Source: Acinetobacter sp. ANC 4173
GTDB taxonomy: Bacteria > Pseudomonadota > Gammaproteobacteria > Pseudomonadales > Moraxellaceae
Length of the DNA stretch: 64,000 bases
NCBI RefSeq assembly: GCF_004331255.1
Contig: NZ_SJOF01000006.1
Span: forward strand, 124,001 to 188,000
Direction of reading: 5' to 3'
Shown here: positions 1 through 9,064 of the stretch, one piece after another
How positions within the stretch are numbered: position 1 is the stretch's first letter
Layout: each line of letters starts with the position of its first letter
Notes under the pieces: generated by a model
Told to the model about the DNA's origin: nothing
Database searches by the model: none
What the model saw: only the letters and a program-made list of their open reading frames with translations
Translations under genes and position numbers: made by a program

Positions 1-1
1 C

Positions 2-556
2 ACCTCTATTATTAATGACAAGCAATACCGACGTATTCAAGGCTATCTGGAAGATGCTCAAGCGCATGGTGCACAAATTATAGCGATCAACCCACTGCAT
101 GAAGACCTGCACGAAGTGCGTAAAATTGCGCCAACCATTGTCGCAGGCGTGACGCCAAACATGCAGATTATGCAAAATGAGATCTTTGGTCCGCTTTTAC
201 CGATCATGGAATATGATCAAATAGATGATGTAATCGACTTTATTAATAGCCGTCCTCGTCCACTTGCTTTATACTACTTCGACTTTGATCAGGCGCGTGC
301 AGATTATGTCGCACAGCGTACCCATTCAGGGCATTTTGGACAAAACACGGTATTAACCCATGTTGCACAAGACGATTTACCCTTCGGTGGCGTTGGTGCA
401 TCAGGAATGGGCAAGTATCATGGTCCAGAAGGTTTCTTCAGTTTGTCGCATGAACGGTCTATGATGTCGAATCCAAAGCTGTACAGCTTTAAATACATCC
501 TCCCACCGTTTAATAAGCCGATTCACAAATTGATTTTGAAAACTCTTCTTCGCTAA
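2..556 (+). CDS. Aldehyde dehydrogenase, C-terminal part (coniferyl-aldehyde dehydrogenase type)
   Basis: The frame is open from base 2, so the gene starts left of the window and only its last 184 residues are visible. They hold conserved ALDH segments: EIFGPLLPI, the region around PLALYYFD, and the C-terminal block PFGGVGASGMGKYHG followed by GFFSLSHERS. NAD(P)-dependent oxidation of an aldehyde to its acid is the family reaction. The sequence style (short C-terminus with a basic, hydrophobic tail) fits the coniferyl-aldehyde dehydrogenase (CalB-like) branch, but the catalytic cysteine lies outside the window, so the substrate is not established. A CATGATCT/AGATCATG hairpin follows at 567-590 and may end transcription. 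Confidence 0.85.
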   Translation, partial: TSIINDKQYRRIQGYLEDAQAHGAQIIAINPLHEDLHEVRKIAPTIVAGVTPNMQIMQNEIFGPLLPIMEYDQIDDVIDFINSRPRPLALYYFDFDQARADYVAQRTHSGHFGQNTVLTHVAQDDLPFGGVGASGMGKYHGPEGFFSLSHERSMMSNPKLYSFKYILPPFNKPIHKLILKTLLR

Positions 557-611
557 GTGATCAAGGCATGATCTATCGCATCAGATCATGTCCCGTTTTA
601 TCAAAAATCGC

Positions 612-640
612 TTGTCTTTTAAGCGCATTTTTGTTATAAA
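612..640 (+). promoter_or_regulatory. Sigma-70 promoter of rpmB-rpmG
   Basis: A -35 element TTGTCT (612-617) and a -10 element TATAAA (635-640) are separated by exactly 17 bp, about 75 bp upstream of rpmB. The placement suits the main promoter of the two-gene ribosomal operon. This is read by eye only. Confidence 0.55.
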
Positions 641-717
641 ACGCCCCTTGAATGATTTCATCCGTTTACTTTTAATGACTAGCGCACAATCGGTGCTGTC
701 TAGCAATGGAGTTCACC

Positions 718-954
718 ATGTCTAAGGTTTGCCAAGTTACCGGCAAGCGTCCAGTCGTTGGCAACAACGTCTCGCACGCCAATAACAAAACCAAACGCCG
801 GTTCGAGCCGAACCTGCATCACCACCGTTTTTGGTTAGAAAGCGAAAAACGTTTCGTACGTCTTCGTTTAACCACTAAAGGTATGCGTATTATCGACAAA
901 TTGGGCATTGAGAAGGTTGTTGCTGACCTACGTGCTCAAGGTCAAAAGATCTAA
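718..954 (+). CDS. rpmB: 50S ribosomal protein L28
   Basis: A 78-residue protein beginning [20 protein letters not shown], the canonical bacterial L28 N-terminus, and ending in the conserved RIIDKLGIE region. An in-frame ATG exists 12 bases upstream (706), but GGAG at 708-711 sits correctly as a ribosome-binding site for the ATG at 718, and 78 residues is the usual length. L28 is a structural protein of the large subunit. It is followed 12 bp later by rpmG, the normal rpmBG operon. Confidence 0.97.
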
Positions 955-966
955 GGAGTCTGAACC

Positions 967-1122
967 ATGCGTGATAAAATTCGCTTAGTTTCTACTGCGG
1001 GTACAGGTTATTTCTATACCACGACTAAGAACAAACGTACTATGCCGGAAAAAATGGAAATCAAAAAATTTGATCCAAAAATCCGTCAACACGTAATCTT
1101 CAAAGAAGCTAAAATCAAGTAA
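967..1122 (+). CDS. rpmG: 50S ribosomal protein L33
   Basis: A 51-residue ORF starting [20 protein letters not shown], typical of L33, preceded by an AAGGAG Shine-Dalgarno overlapping the intergenic gap after rpmB. This copy lacks the CXXC zinc motifs of the C+ form, so it is the zinc-independent type. It is the second gene of the rpmBG operon, closed by the terminator at 1135-1170. Confidence 0.97.
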   Translation: MRDKIRLVSTAGTGYFYTTTKNKRTMPEKMEIKKFDPKIRQHVIFKEAKIK

Positions 1123-1134
1123 TTTTAGTTTCTT

Positions 1135-1170
1135 TAAAAAAACGACCTAATCTTAGGTCGTTTTTTTTTG
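1135..1170 (+). terminator. Rho-independent terminator after rpmBG
   Basis: The arms AACGACCTAA and TTAGGTCGTT form a stem followed by nine T residues, directly after the rpmG stop codon. Confidence 0.9.
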
Positions 1171-1266
1171 CATTTTTTTTATGCATCTTGATAAACTTAA
1201 AACAATTTTTGGCATTCTTTGTGCTTATTTTCTTTTCACCCTTAACCCGTGTTTAAGGAGTTTTTA

Positions 1267-2985
1267 GTGCCGCATAATGTAGATCTCATCATATTACTGG
1301 CTTTTGGGTTTGGGCTCGCACTTATTTTTGGTTATCTTGCTGCCCGTTTACGCCTCCCTCCTCTAATTGGGTATTTAGTTGCTGGCATTATTATTAGCCC
1401 GAACACCCCAGGAATTGTTGCGGACATTCAACTGGCCAACCAACTTGCCGAACTGGGCGTCATGTTTCTGATGTTCGGGGTCGGCATGCACTTTTCGCTG
1501 AATGATCTTTTACAAGTTCGACGGATTGCACTACCAGGTGCCATTTTACAAATTGCCGTGGCAACGCTATTAGGTATTGGGGTTTCCATGCTTTGGGGCT
1601 GGAGCTTTGGTTCAGCTCTGGTGTTCGGTCTGAGTTTATCTTGTGCCAGTACCGTCGTATTACTCAAAGCTCTAGGTGATCGCGGTCTACTCAATTCGGT
1701 CAATGGCAAAATTGCGGTAGGCTGGCTCTTGGTTGAAGACTTGGTGATGGTCTTGGTTTTGGTCCTATTACCAGCAACAGCGGTATTGCTGGGTGGTGAG
1801 TCCATGACTGCTCATGGCGGCAATAATAATATTTGGCTCACATTAGGGCTAACATTATTAAAAGTCGCAGGTTTCATTGCCTTTATGCTGATTGTGGGTA
1901 AACGTTTAGTGCCCATGATTATGCAAGTGGTTGCGCGTTTGGGTTCTCGTGAGCTTTTCACTCTGACCGTGGTTGCCGCAGCCGTTTCGATTGCATTTGG
2001 TGCCTATAAAGTCTTTGGCGTTTCTATGGCTCTTGGCGCATTCTTTGCTGGTATGGTGGTAAAAGAATCTGATTTTAGCCATCGTGCCGAAGAAGAAACC
2101 CTGCCTTTACGTGAAATCTTCTCGATTCTATTTTTCGTTTCGGTTGGTATGCTGTTTGATCCACGTATTTTATGGGAACAACCAGAACATGTTTTGGCAG
2201 TCGTTGCGATTATTATGGTTGGTAAAACCATTGCTGCGATGGCACTGGTACTGTTTTTCCGCTATCCAATCAATACCGCCCTTACCGTTGGCGCGAGTTT
2301 GGCGCAAATTGGAGAGTTCTCCTTTATTCTTGCCACTCTAGGACTATCGTTAAAACTACTTTCTCTGGAAGGGCAAAACTTGATTTTGGCAGGTGCGCTC
2401 ATTTCCATTACCTTAAACTCCTTTGTTTTCTCTGCGATAGAACCCATTCAAAACTGGATTCGTGAGCGCTCATCTCTGGCACGCTTGCTAGAACGCAGTG
2501 GCGACCCATTAGCGATGCTACCCGATGAAGTTTCACAAGATTATTTACGGGATCAGGTGGTCATTGTCGGGCATGGTGAAGTCGGACGTCGCATTACCAA
2601 AACACTTATGGCGGAAGACATTAAAGTGGTGATTGCGGAAGAAAACCGTGAAATTGTGGAAAATCTGCGTGAAAAAGGTATCGCTGCTGTTTGTGGTGTT
2701 GCAACCGAACCTGGAGTACTGATTCAAGCCCATATTCAACATGCGCGCTTATTGGTGCTTTCGCCTATGGATATTATTGATATCCATAAAATTGTTGATA
2801 TTGCCAAAACTCTAAATCCGCAAATTCAGGTGCTGATTTGTGCAGAAAGCAAACAAGAAGCTGACGTTATCCGTAGAGAAAACATTGGCGATGTGTATTT
2901 TGCCAAAGAAGAAATGGCGAAAAATATGAGCAATCATATTCTCAATCAAATTGAAATTGCACATCATCAAGCCCCCAGCCATTAA
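1267..2985 (+). CDS. ybaL: Kef/YbaL-type cation:proton antiporter with RCK (TrkA-N) domain
   Basis: Inner-membrane CPA2 family transporter of 572 residues, expected to exchange K+ (or another monovalent cation) for H+. Residues about 1-390 form many hydrophobic helices with family motifs such as LGVMFLMFGVGMHFSL and AAVSIAFGA. From about residue 429 a cytoplasmic Rossmann RCK/TrkA-N domain begins (DQVVIVGHGEVG), as in E. coli YbaL, which has a similar length. The start is the GTG at 1267, because AAGGAG at 1255-1260 lies six bases before it. An upstream in-frame GTG (1249) would bury that site. It appears to be a single-gene unit, ended by the hairpin at 3011-3037. The transported ion is inferred from the family. 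Confidence 0.85.
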   Translation: MPHNVDLIILLAFGFGLALIFGYLAARLRLPPLIGYLVAGIIISPNTPGIVADIQLANQLAELGVMFLMFGVGMHFSLNDLLQVRRIALPGAILQIAVATLLGIGVSMLWGWSFGSALVFGLSLSCASTVVLLKALGDRGLLNSVNGKIAVGWLLVEDLVMVLVLVLLPATAVLLGGESMTAHGGNNNIWLTLGLTLLKVAGFIAFMLIVGKRLVPMIMQVVARLGSRELFTLTVVAAAVSIAFGAYKVFGVSMALGAFFAGMVVKESDFSHRAEEETLPLREIFSILFFVSVGMLFDPRILWEQPEHVLAVVAIIMVGKTIAAMALVLFFRYPINTALTVGASLAQIGEFSFILATLGLSLKLLSLEGQNLILAGALISITLNSFVFSAIEPIQNWIRERSSLARLLERSGDPLAMLPDEVSQDYLRDQVVIVGHGEVGRRITKTLMAEDIKVVIAEENREIVENLREKGIAAVCGVATEPGVLIQAHIQHARLLVLSPMDIIDIHKIVDIAKTLNPQIQVLICAESKQEADVIRRENIGDVYFAKEEMAKNMSNHILNQIEIAHHQAPSH

Positions 2986-3010
2986 GCATCTTTCTCAATC
3001 TTGAACATAA

Positions 3011-3037
3011 AAAAAGCGCACCTCATGTGCGCTTTTT
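3011..3037. terminator. Bidirectional terminator between ybaL and the convergent small gene
   Basis: Arms AAAAGCGCAC and GTGCGCTTTT flank a five-base loop, with A and T tracts on both sides, so it can work on either strand between converging genes. Confidence 0.85.
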
Positions 3038-3049
3038 AGCCAATGTAGA

Positions 3050-3328
3050 TTAGCTCATAAACTGTGGTTTTTCGTCCACAACCTCGGCTTGCCATTCATT
3101 CACTTGTTTTTCAAGCAAGCTAAATAAAGCGGCCTGAATCATGTGCTGTGCAATCACGGCGGTTTGGTCACCCAATAACGCTTTAACTTCATCGTTAAAC
3201 TGAATTTTGACCAAAGGTTCTTTTTCTGAGCCTGCATTTCGCAACGCCAACTCACCACCTTCAAGTTGAACCAACTCTAGAACCGCGTCCTGATTCCCAA
3301 ATAATTCTTTCAATTGCTCTATAGACAT
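3050..3328 (-). CDS. Conserved small protein of unknown function
   Basis: A 92-residue acidic soluble protein beginning MSIEQLKELFGNQDAVLELV. I do not recognise a domain. The start is the ATG at 3328 because GGAGG lies five bases upstream. Longer in-frame starts exist but include this ribosome-binding site inside the coding region. The predicted helix-rich sequence has no signal peptide or membrane segment. It converges on ybaL and is followed upstream by the DUF6586 gene on the same strand. Confidence 0.7.
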   Translation of the reverse strand: MSIEQLKELFGNQDAVLELVQLEGGELALRNAGSEKEPLVKIQFNDEVKALLGDQTAVIAQHMIQAALFSLLEKQVNEWQAEVVDEKPQFMS

Positions 3329-3437
3329 ATGTTCCTCCATGTTCAACATGGTGGCAAAGGCCTGTTGCACTTTGCATCGCTTAGACTAATTAATATCGGG
3401 TCAAAAATCTAAACTTCAAGCACTCGCCATCTTTTCC

Positions 3438-3941
3438 TTAAAATTCGACCATTTCGTTACGAAAACCATCAATCAACTGACTCAAATCACGATGCCACTC
3501 ACGTAAAATTTTCGTATCTGGCAACCATGCCTGAGGCGATTGCGTCACCTTAATAATTAAGTTGGAAGACGTTTCATCTTCTGGTTCTGGCGCACTTGGT
3601 TCTGGCGCATACTGACACATCCGATAAGCACGTTTCAGTTCTGCAATAAAGCCATCTTTCGAGAGCTGCTGCATAACCACCACTTCGGGAGAAACCTGCC
3701 CCTTAGCAGCCATGTGTTCTTCAATGGACTTCAATGTTGGCTGAAAGTCATTGAGACGGTAATAACGTACCAACTCCTGCAAGAATGCAAGCACTGCACC
3801 ATGTAAATGAAAAACCGCAGCTTCACGGCAAGCTTGAGCTTGTTGAATATGATCGATTTGCTCTGCTTGCTGGCACGACAAACGTGCAAAATATAATTTC
3901 TGGTTGGTTCGGTCGGCATGAAAGCGAGCTACACGGGACAT
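3438..3941 (-). CDS. DUF6586-like protein
   Basis: A 167-residue soluble protein starting MSRVARFHADRTNQKLYFARL, a pattern I associate with the DUF6586 family of gamma-proteobacteria. The first half is helical with conserved AxxHLHGAVLAFLQEL-like residues, and the second half contains a proline/acidic linker (APEPSAPEPEDE) before a short C-terminal region. TAGGA upstream provides the ribosome-binding site. No function is known. Family members in Pseudomonas lie near topA, which is about 7 kb away here. Confidence 0.7.
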   Translation of the reverse strand: MSRVARFHADRTNQKLYFARLSCQQAEQIDHIQQAQACREAAVFHLHGAVLAFLQELVRYYRLNDFQPTLKSIEEHMAAKGQVSPEVVVMQQLSKDGFIAELKRAYRMCQYAPEPSAPEPEDETSSNLIIKVTQSPQAWLPDTKILREWHRDLSQLIDGFRNEMVEF

Positions 3942-4016
3942 ACAATTTTCCTAATTTCTTGGCATGTGTTACAGCTCTAAGATTAAACTTAATTGAATTC
4001 AATACACAATAAAAAA

Positions 4017-4379
4017 TTACACCGCATCCAATTCTACCCAATAAATTTTTCTTCGAGCTGGCATATTCACAGGAGGATAAATGGGCCTAACATTTTCAAT
4101 GATCCAAGCCCAATAGCCATCTTTCCAATAGCTCGCTTTAGCCTGTTCAATCTCACTTTTCTGCCAAGCATGAACAGATGAAATATCCACCCATGCAACC
4201 GCTCGACCTAATTCTTCATCTCCATACTGATTCAGATAATGCGTATTTTCAACAATGATTAAATCTTTAAGAGGAAGCTCTTTGGGGCGCCATGAACGTA
4301 TTTCCAAGGTTTTTATCCCTTCAGCAATATAGGTTCCCGATGGCGCAACAATCGATAAAGCAGGATAAATTCTTCTCAT
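4017..4379 (-). CDS. ASCH (PUA-like) domain protein
   Basis: A 120-residue protein made up almost wholly of an ASCH fold. It shows the early LSIVAPSGTYIAEGIKTLEIRSW segment, in which the G-K-x-x-E-x-R-x-W motif is typical, followed by the beta strand DLIIVENT and AVAWVDISSVHAW. ASCH/PUA-like domains usually bind RNA or modified nucleotides, but no specific role can be assigned. It lies just downstream of the RRM gene, with a terminator between them, so it is probably transcribed separately. Confidence 0.75.
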   Translation of the reverse strand: MRRIYPALSIVAPSGTYIAEGIKTLEIRSWRPKELPLKDLIIVENTHYLNQYGDEELGRAVAWVDISSVHAWQKSEIEQAKASYWKDGYWAWIIENVRPIYPPVNMPARRKIYWVELDAV

Positions 4380-4390
4380 TATTTTCCCAT

Positions 4391-4415
4391 AAAAAAAGGA
4401 GCATCTATTGCTCCT
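4391..4415 (-). terminator. Terminator of the RRM gene
   Basis: On the minus strand GGAGCA/TGCTCC forms a hairpin followed by seven T residues, just past the stop codon at 4422. Confidence 0.85.
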
Positions 4416-4421
4416 CTTTAC

Positions 4422-4682
4422 TTATGCTTCTGGCTTCTCAGGCTTATTTTCCGCCTGCTTTACACGAATACCTGTCCCATGTAAACGTAAGGTATTTAAA
4501 GCTTTAATCGCTTTCACAGCTTCACGACCATGCGGCATATCTACAAAAGCAAAGCCTTTAGATTTACCTGTTTCGGCATCCAGCACCAATTGACAGGTCT
4601 CTACTGTGCCATATTGTTGAAACAGTTTCAGTAACTCAGCTTCTGTCACGGTACGTTCTAAATTACGAACTAAAATTTTCAT
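4422..4682 (-). CDS. Small RRM RNA-binding protein
   Basis: An 86-residue protein that is a single RNA recognition motif. RNP2 is ILVRNL (residues 3-8) and RNP1 is KGFAFVDM (42-49), with the beta-alpha-beta spacing intact. A short basic, proline-containing tail (KPEKPEA) follows. Bacterial single-RRM proteins of this type are abundant in cyanobacteria and some proteobacteria and are thought to bind single-stranded RNA, with poorly known targets. It stands alone, with its own terminator. Confidence 0.9.
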   Translation of the reverse strand: MKILVRNLERTVTEAELLKLFQQYGTVETCQLVLDAETGKSKGFAFVDMPHGREAVKAIKALNTLRLHGTGIRVKQAENKPEKPEA

Positions 4683-4780
4683 TTAACAACCTTCAAAAAT
4701 AGGCAAAATCATCAAAAAGCAATCGCCTACGCTACTTTCTGAACATTGCACATCAAATACAACATTGGAATCCACTTAGT

Positions 4781-6769
4781 TTAATCGAGATTAATCCCAA
4801 AATCTAAATTAATCGACTGCCGCTCAATTAAGGCACTTTTAACCGTTTGTTGGCGGGGTTTATGATGCGTTTCCAAGGTACATAAATTTCGGGTGAGATC
4901 ATTTAAGAAATAGCTGTCGACTTTACGCCCTTGTTCATCCACCACATCTCGTGCCCACAAATTCAGATTTTGCTTGGTGAGAATAAGTTCATTCTGCGCA
5001 CGAGTCAGTGCCACATAGAGCACCCGACGTTCTTCCTCAACTGCATCAAAATCTCCCTGAGCACGTGCATGTGGGTACTGCCCAGCCGTCACATTCGCGA
5101 CATAACACACTTTCTGTTCTGTCCCTTTAGCAGAATGAATGGTTATGAGGGTCACCACATCTGTATCGGACTGGCGTTCAATTTCAGAAATTGAGACAGG
5201 ATCAAGTACATACTCCTCAAGAAACTCACTCAATTGCCCATGTTTGGACGCCAATTGTTTGACCAGTTCAAAGTCACCTTGGCGACGGTTCCAGTCTTTT
5301 TTGTAGTTCTCAGCCAATTGAGCTTCAAGGGCTTGAATCCCTAAACTGACACACGCTTGCACGTCTTGCTTCAGCACCGTCATCTGTTTCATCAACAATA
5401 AGGTTTCAGCAGGAATGCGCCCAAACTGTTCTAATTGATTAAAAATCAGTTCCAATTCGGGTTCAAGTAACAGTTGTTGCGCCAAACGACTCGCCCCCAC
5501 ATCACCCACCCCATTCCACAAGGTGAGAAAACGCATCCACGCAATATCATCTAAAGGATTGGCAATTACCCGTAGCAAACTAAGCAAATCTTTCACATGC
5601 GCAGTTTCAAGCAATTTCATGCCGCCAATAAAACGGTAAGGAACATTGGCCGCTATACACGCCGCTTCAATATGCCGCGCCGCAAAGCTTGAGCGCACTA
5701 ACACCATATGATCCGACCATTTTTGCCCCTGCAAATAATGGCGCTCTTTAATATCAATCGCGATCCATTTGGCTTCATCAAATTCATTCGGGAAAATATG
5801 CATGCGGGGTTTCACACCTTCCCCCCGATAAGCATCTAGACGCTTGTCATATTGAATCTCAGATTGATCGAGCAGCCAATTGGAGAGGTCTAAAATTTCT
5901 TGGGTGGAACGATAGTTTTGCTCCAATTTAAACACTTGGGCATTCGGCACGCGCTCTTTAAAATGGTGAATATTTTCAAAATCCGCCCCGCGAAAACCAT
6001 AAATGGACTGCGCGTCATCTCCCACACAGAACAGACTCACTTGCTCTTTCAGCGGTTCAAGCAAGGCCCATTGCAAGGGATTGGTGTCCTGCATCTCATC
6101 CACCAGCATGTGCTTACAGATGGATGCCACATAATCAACCAAGCCCTCGGACTGATCGAGTGCTGAGGCGACAATCGCCAGAATATCGTCATAGTCTAGA
6201 AAGCTACGCGCACGCTTACGTGACTCATACTCTTGCATGATCTTGGCAATTTGATCTTTAAATGCCAAATATTCAGGATGTTGCTTTTCTAAAGCATCGC
6301 TCAACTTCTGACGGGTATTGCGCGCAAAAGAATAGAGATCACATAACTCTTGGGGCTTAGGCAACTGATTGGGATTTTTCTTGTCATCTTTTCCGCGAAT
6401 TAAACGGAACATCATCAGTTGATCATCTCGATCAATAATCGAAAATTGCTCTAAACCAAAGGCTTTCGGCACACGGCGCAGCAGGTACATACAAAAAGTA
6501 TGAAAAGTCGATGCGCGAAGTCCTTTGGCTTGCTCACCCAAAGCTAACTCGACCCGTGCCACAATTTCACTGGCTGAACGACGAGTAAATGTTAAAATTT
6601 GAATTTGATTGGCAGGAACCCCTTGCTCAATGAGATAGGCAGCACGTGCCACAATGGTTTTCGTTTTGCCACAGCCAGCCCCTGCGAGCACCAGACTGTG
6701 TTGCGACTCAGTCGTGGCAGCTTGTTTTTGTTGCGGGTTTAATTCATCAATTAGGCTGGCTAAACTCAT
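4781..6769 (-). CDS. UvrD/Rep-family superfamily 1 DNA helicase
   Basis: A 662-residue SF1A helicase, close in size to Rep. Walker A is AGAGCGKT (residues 29-36). Motif Ia is ILTFTRRSASEIVARVE, where the usual N of TNKAA is replaced by R. Motif II is LVDEMQDTN, motif III GDDAQSIYGFRGAD, motif IV QNYRST, motif V HSAKGTEQK and motif VI VALTRAQ. It should translocate 3'-5' on single-stranded DNA and unwind duplexes in repair or replication restart. It is too divergent for me to call it Rep or UvrD. It appears monocistronic. Confidence 0.88.
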   Translation of the reverse strand: MSLASLIDELNPQQKQAATTESQHSLVLAGAGCGKTKTIVARAAYLIEQGVPANQIQILTFTRRSASEIVARVELALGEQAKGLRASTFHTFCMYLLRRVPKAFGLEQFSIIDRDDQLMMFRLIRGKDDKKNPNQLPKPQELCDLYSFARNTRQKLSDALEKQHPEYLAFKDQIAKIMQEYESRKRARSFLDYDDILAIVASALDQSEGLVDYVASICKHMLVDEMQDTNPLQWALLEPLKEQVSLFCVGDDAQSIYGFRGADFENIHHFKERVPNAQVFKLEQNYRSTQEILDLSNWLLDQSEIQYDKRLDAYRGEGVKPRMHIFPNEFDEAKWIAIDIKERHYLQGQKWSDHMVLVRSSFAARHIEAACIAANVPYRFIGGMKLLETAHVKDLLSLLRVIANPLDDIAWMRFLTLWNGVGDVGASRLAQQLLLEPELELIFNQLEQFGRIPAETLLLMKQMTVLKQDVQACVSLGIQALEAQLAENYKKDWNRRQGDFELVKQLASKHGQLSEFLEEYVLDPVSISEIERQSDTDVVTLITIHSAKGTEQKVCYVANVTAGQYPHARAQGDFDAVEEERRVLYVALTRAQNELILTKQNLNLWARDVVDEQGRKVDSYFLNDLTRNLCTLETHHKPRQQTVKSALIERQSINLDFGINLD

Positions 6770-7173
6770 GGTGTCTCATCGTGCTAGGTAGATGAATAGT
6801 TTAACAGAGCTATAGATAAATTATGAATTTTAGCCTGATGATCATGGCATAGTTTGATCTGCAACAAATAAGCCAATCAAAATAAATCCTTACAGATCAA
6901 TAACGACAATAGAATGGGCTTTTTTTAAACCAAAGCAATTTAAATCAACCAAAATGTCTGAATTTAATTTATACAATCCATCCAGACGGATATGCCAATT
7001 TTTAATTTCAAAAAAATTTGATACGAGACAAACCAGCATGGTTGCCATTCGCTGGATTGGGGGATAGAGACATATCCTCAATCCAACAAAGGATTTTTTG
7101 TTACTTTTCATCCTTAAAAAGTAAGGCATTGCCTACACAACAATCTTTAAATTTATTGAAAATAATGTGGTTG
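6770..7173. other. 404-bp intergenic region with structured repeat-like DNA
   Basis: No convincing gene. A 79-codon minus-strand frame at 6890-7129 lacks a ribosome-binding site and family resemblance. Two inverted repeats are visible: GGATTG...CAATCC (7054-7084) and TTACTTTT/AAAAGTAA (7101-7124). The second resembles the hairpin at 54985-55010, suggesting a dispersed intergenic repeat family. Confidence 0.5.
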
Positions 7174-8316
7174 TTAGGGCGTTAGGGCTAAGATCCTAGC
7201 AACATTCTGACAAGTTCTTTCCAAATTCTTCTCAGCATTTTCTAATGCTGTTTGCAAATCACAAGCACCATCCATAATACCCAAAATCGCAGTAAAACCT
7301 TCTGCATAGAGTTGCTCTATGCCCTCACCCACATAGCCTGCACAGGCAATCACTGGTTTATTCAGTCGTTTTGCCACTTGTGCCACACCAAACGGTGTTT
7401 TGCCAAATTTGGTTTGAAAATCTATGCCGCCTTCACCTGTAAAGACGTAATCTGCTCGTTCAATTTTTTCAGCCAATCCTGTTTCTTCTATCACAATTTC
7501 CACTCCTGAACGGATGTTTGCGCCCGCAAATGCCATTAAGCCAAAACCCAAACCACCTGCGGCGCCGGCTCCTGCAAAGTCGGCATAATCAAGCTGGAGC
7601 TGTGCTTTAACCAAGTCAGCAAAATGCGCTAAATTTCGCTCCAGTTGCTCAACCATTGCTGGGTTGGCCCCTTTCTGTGGCGCAAATACATAAGATGCGC
7701 CATGTTCACCACAAAGCGGATTATTCACATCACTGGCAATCAGCATCTCAACTTGTGCCAATCGTACATCTAAGCCCGATAGATCAATCTGGCTAATCTG
7801 ATGTAATTGACCACCACCCGGAGCAACTTCGTTCCCCTCTACATCTAAAAATCGAACACCAAGCGCTCGGGCCATGCCCATGCCTGCATCATTGGTGACA
7901 CTGCCACCGAGTCCAATAATGATTTTTTTAACCCCATGATCAAGAGCTAGCTGAATCATTTCCCCCGTTCCGAAAGTTGTCGTCCGTAATGGATTACGCT
8001 GTACAGGTGCAAGCAAGTGAATACCATTGGCTTTGGCCATTTCAATCACAGCGGTTCGCCCTTCATCAATCAAGCCAAAATATGTATCGACTTTCTGTTC
8101 TATGAAAGGACCCGACACGGTACAGCTCACCATCTCACCTTGCGCAGCAGCAACCAAAGCATCCACCGTTCCCTCACCGCCATCTGCCATCGGGACATGC
8201 AGATATTGAGCATCTGGAAAAACACGCTGTAAGCCCCGTTGCATGGCTTGGCAAGCCTGTTGCGCAGTTATACTTTCTTTAAATGCATCTGGAGCAAGCA
8301 CAAATGTTTTAGGCAT
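7174..8316 (-). CDS. Glycerate kinase (GarK/GlxK family)
   Basis: A 380-residue protein with the family N-terminus VLAPDAFKESITA, the MADGGEGTVDAL block (residues about 43-54) and the GLGGSVTNDAGMGMARALG motif near residues 135-155. The length matches the E. coli GarK/GlxK enzymes. It phosphorylates D-glycerate with ATP, most likely to 2-phosphoglycerate, feeding lower glycolysis from glyoxylate or glucarate catabolism. No glyoxylate genes are adjacent, so the upstream pathway is unclear. It is a single-gene unit between intergenic regions. Confidence 0.9.
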   Translation of the reverse strand: MPKTFVLAPDAFKESITAQQACQAMQRGLQRVFPDAQYLHVPMADGGEGTVDALVAAAQGEMVSCTVSGPFIEQKVDTYFGLIDEGRTAVIEMAKANGIHLLAPVQRNPLRTTTFGTGEMIQLALDHGVKKIIIGLGGSVTNDAGMGMARALGVRFLDVEGNEVAPGGGQLHQISQIDLSGLDVRLAQVEMLIASDVNNPLCGEHGASYVFAPQKGANPAMVEQLERNLAHFADLVKAQLQLDYADFAGAGAAGGLGFGLMAFAGANIRSGVEIVIEETGLAEKIERADYVFTGEGGIDFQTKFGKTPFGVAQVAKRLNKPVIACAGYVGEGIEQLYAEGFTAILGIMDGACDLQTALENAEKNLERTCQNVARILALTP

Positions 8317-8361
8317 AACAGTTCTGTTTTTTAGGATTAATTACACCCGATCATACGCAAT

Positions 8362-8386
8362 AAAAAAGAGTGCATACAGCACTCTT
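8362..8386 (-). terminator. Terminator of the hdeD-like gene
   Basis: Minus-strand hairpin AAGAGTGC/GCACTCTT with a five-base loop, followed by a T6 tract. Confidence 0.85.
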
Positions 8387-8409
8387 GATCAACATAATCA
8401 GCCCTAGTA

Positions 8410-8982
8410 CTACACATCAGCCGAACTCTTGGGTACTTCATGCTTAATATAAGATGCCAAAGTAAGGTAGTTGATGCCTTGGAATAGAATATCAATCGCT
8501 AAAAACATACCCAACACCCAAAATGGCGCTGTCGGTGACATCAAGATAACTCCCCCTGTAATAAAGGTAAGAACTCCTGAGAACAGTGTCCAGCCCCAAC
8601 CCGCCAAAGGCTTAAGTATAAAGGCATGAATACTCCGTACAATCCCTGCGATTACCAAAAAGATGGCCAAGAAACTGGTCAGTACAATGGCGGTTTTTAT
8701 CGGTGTGGTAAAGGCATAATAACCCGCAATCAGATAGAAAATGGCAAATGCAGCCCAAAGCCAGCGATAGCCGCCTTCAAAGATTTTAAAAGCCGCAATG
8801 AAGTGGAGTACCCCACCCATCATCATGAATAGGCCAAACAAATAAACTGCGGACAGCGTGGCAAACGGTAAAGAAGCCAGCAACACCAGACCAAATAAAG
8901 TCAGGAGTACACCTAAGGCCAAGTACCATTTCCGATTTTCATGTAATTGATGACGAATAAGATCATTTCCAACTGTTTTCAT
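8410..8982 (-). CDS. HdeD-family membrane protein
   Basis: A 190-residue integral membrane protein with about six hydrophobic helices and the HdeD/DUF308 pattern: paired segments LGVLLTLFGLVLLASLP and IAGYYAF, and Gly-rich helices such as LMSPTAPFWVLG. E. coli HdeD is associated with acid resistance at high cell density, but the biochemical role is unknown. I use the ATG at 8982. A TTG twelve bases upstream is also in frame. It has its own terminator. The region upstream of its promoter holds the DnaA-box cluster at 9065-9113. Confidence 0.8.
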   Translation of the reverse strand: MKTVGNDLIRHQLHENRKWYLALGVLLTLFGLVLLASLPFATLSAVYLFGLFMMMGGVLHFIAAFKIFEGGYRWLWAAFAIFYLIAGYYAFTTPIKTAIVLTSFLAIFLVIAGIVRSIHAFILKPLAGWGWTLFSGVLTFITGGVILMSPTAPFWVLGMFLAIDILFQGINYLTLASYIKHEVPKSSADV

Positions 8983-9064
8983 ATTTTTTCTCAAGTATTT
9001 ACAATGGAATAAAATTATTGTGGTCTTTTTTTCATCAAATATCTGTTATCAATCTGCATCATTT

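Noticed and set aside
6890..7129. 79-codon minus-strand frame
   Set aside because: Lies over inverted repeats in an intergenic region, has no start signal and no family resemblance.
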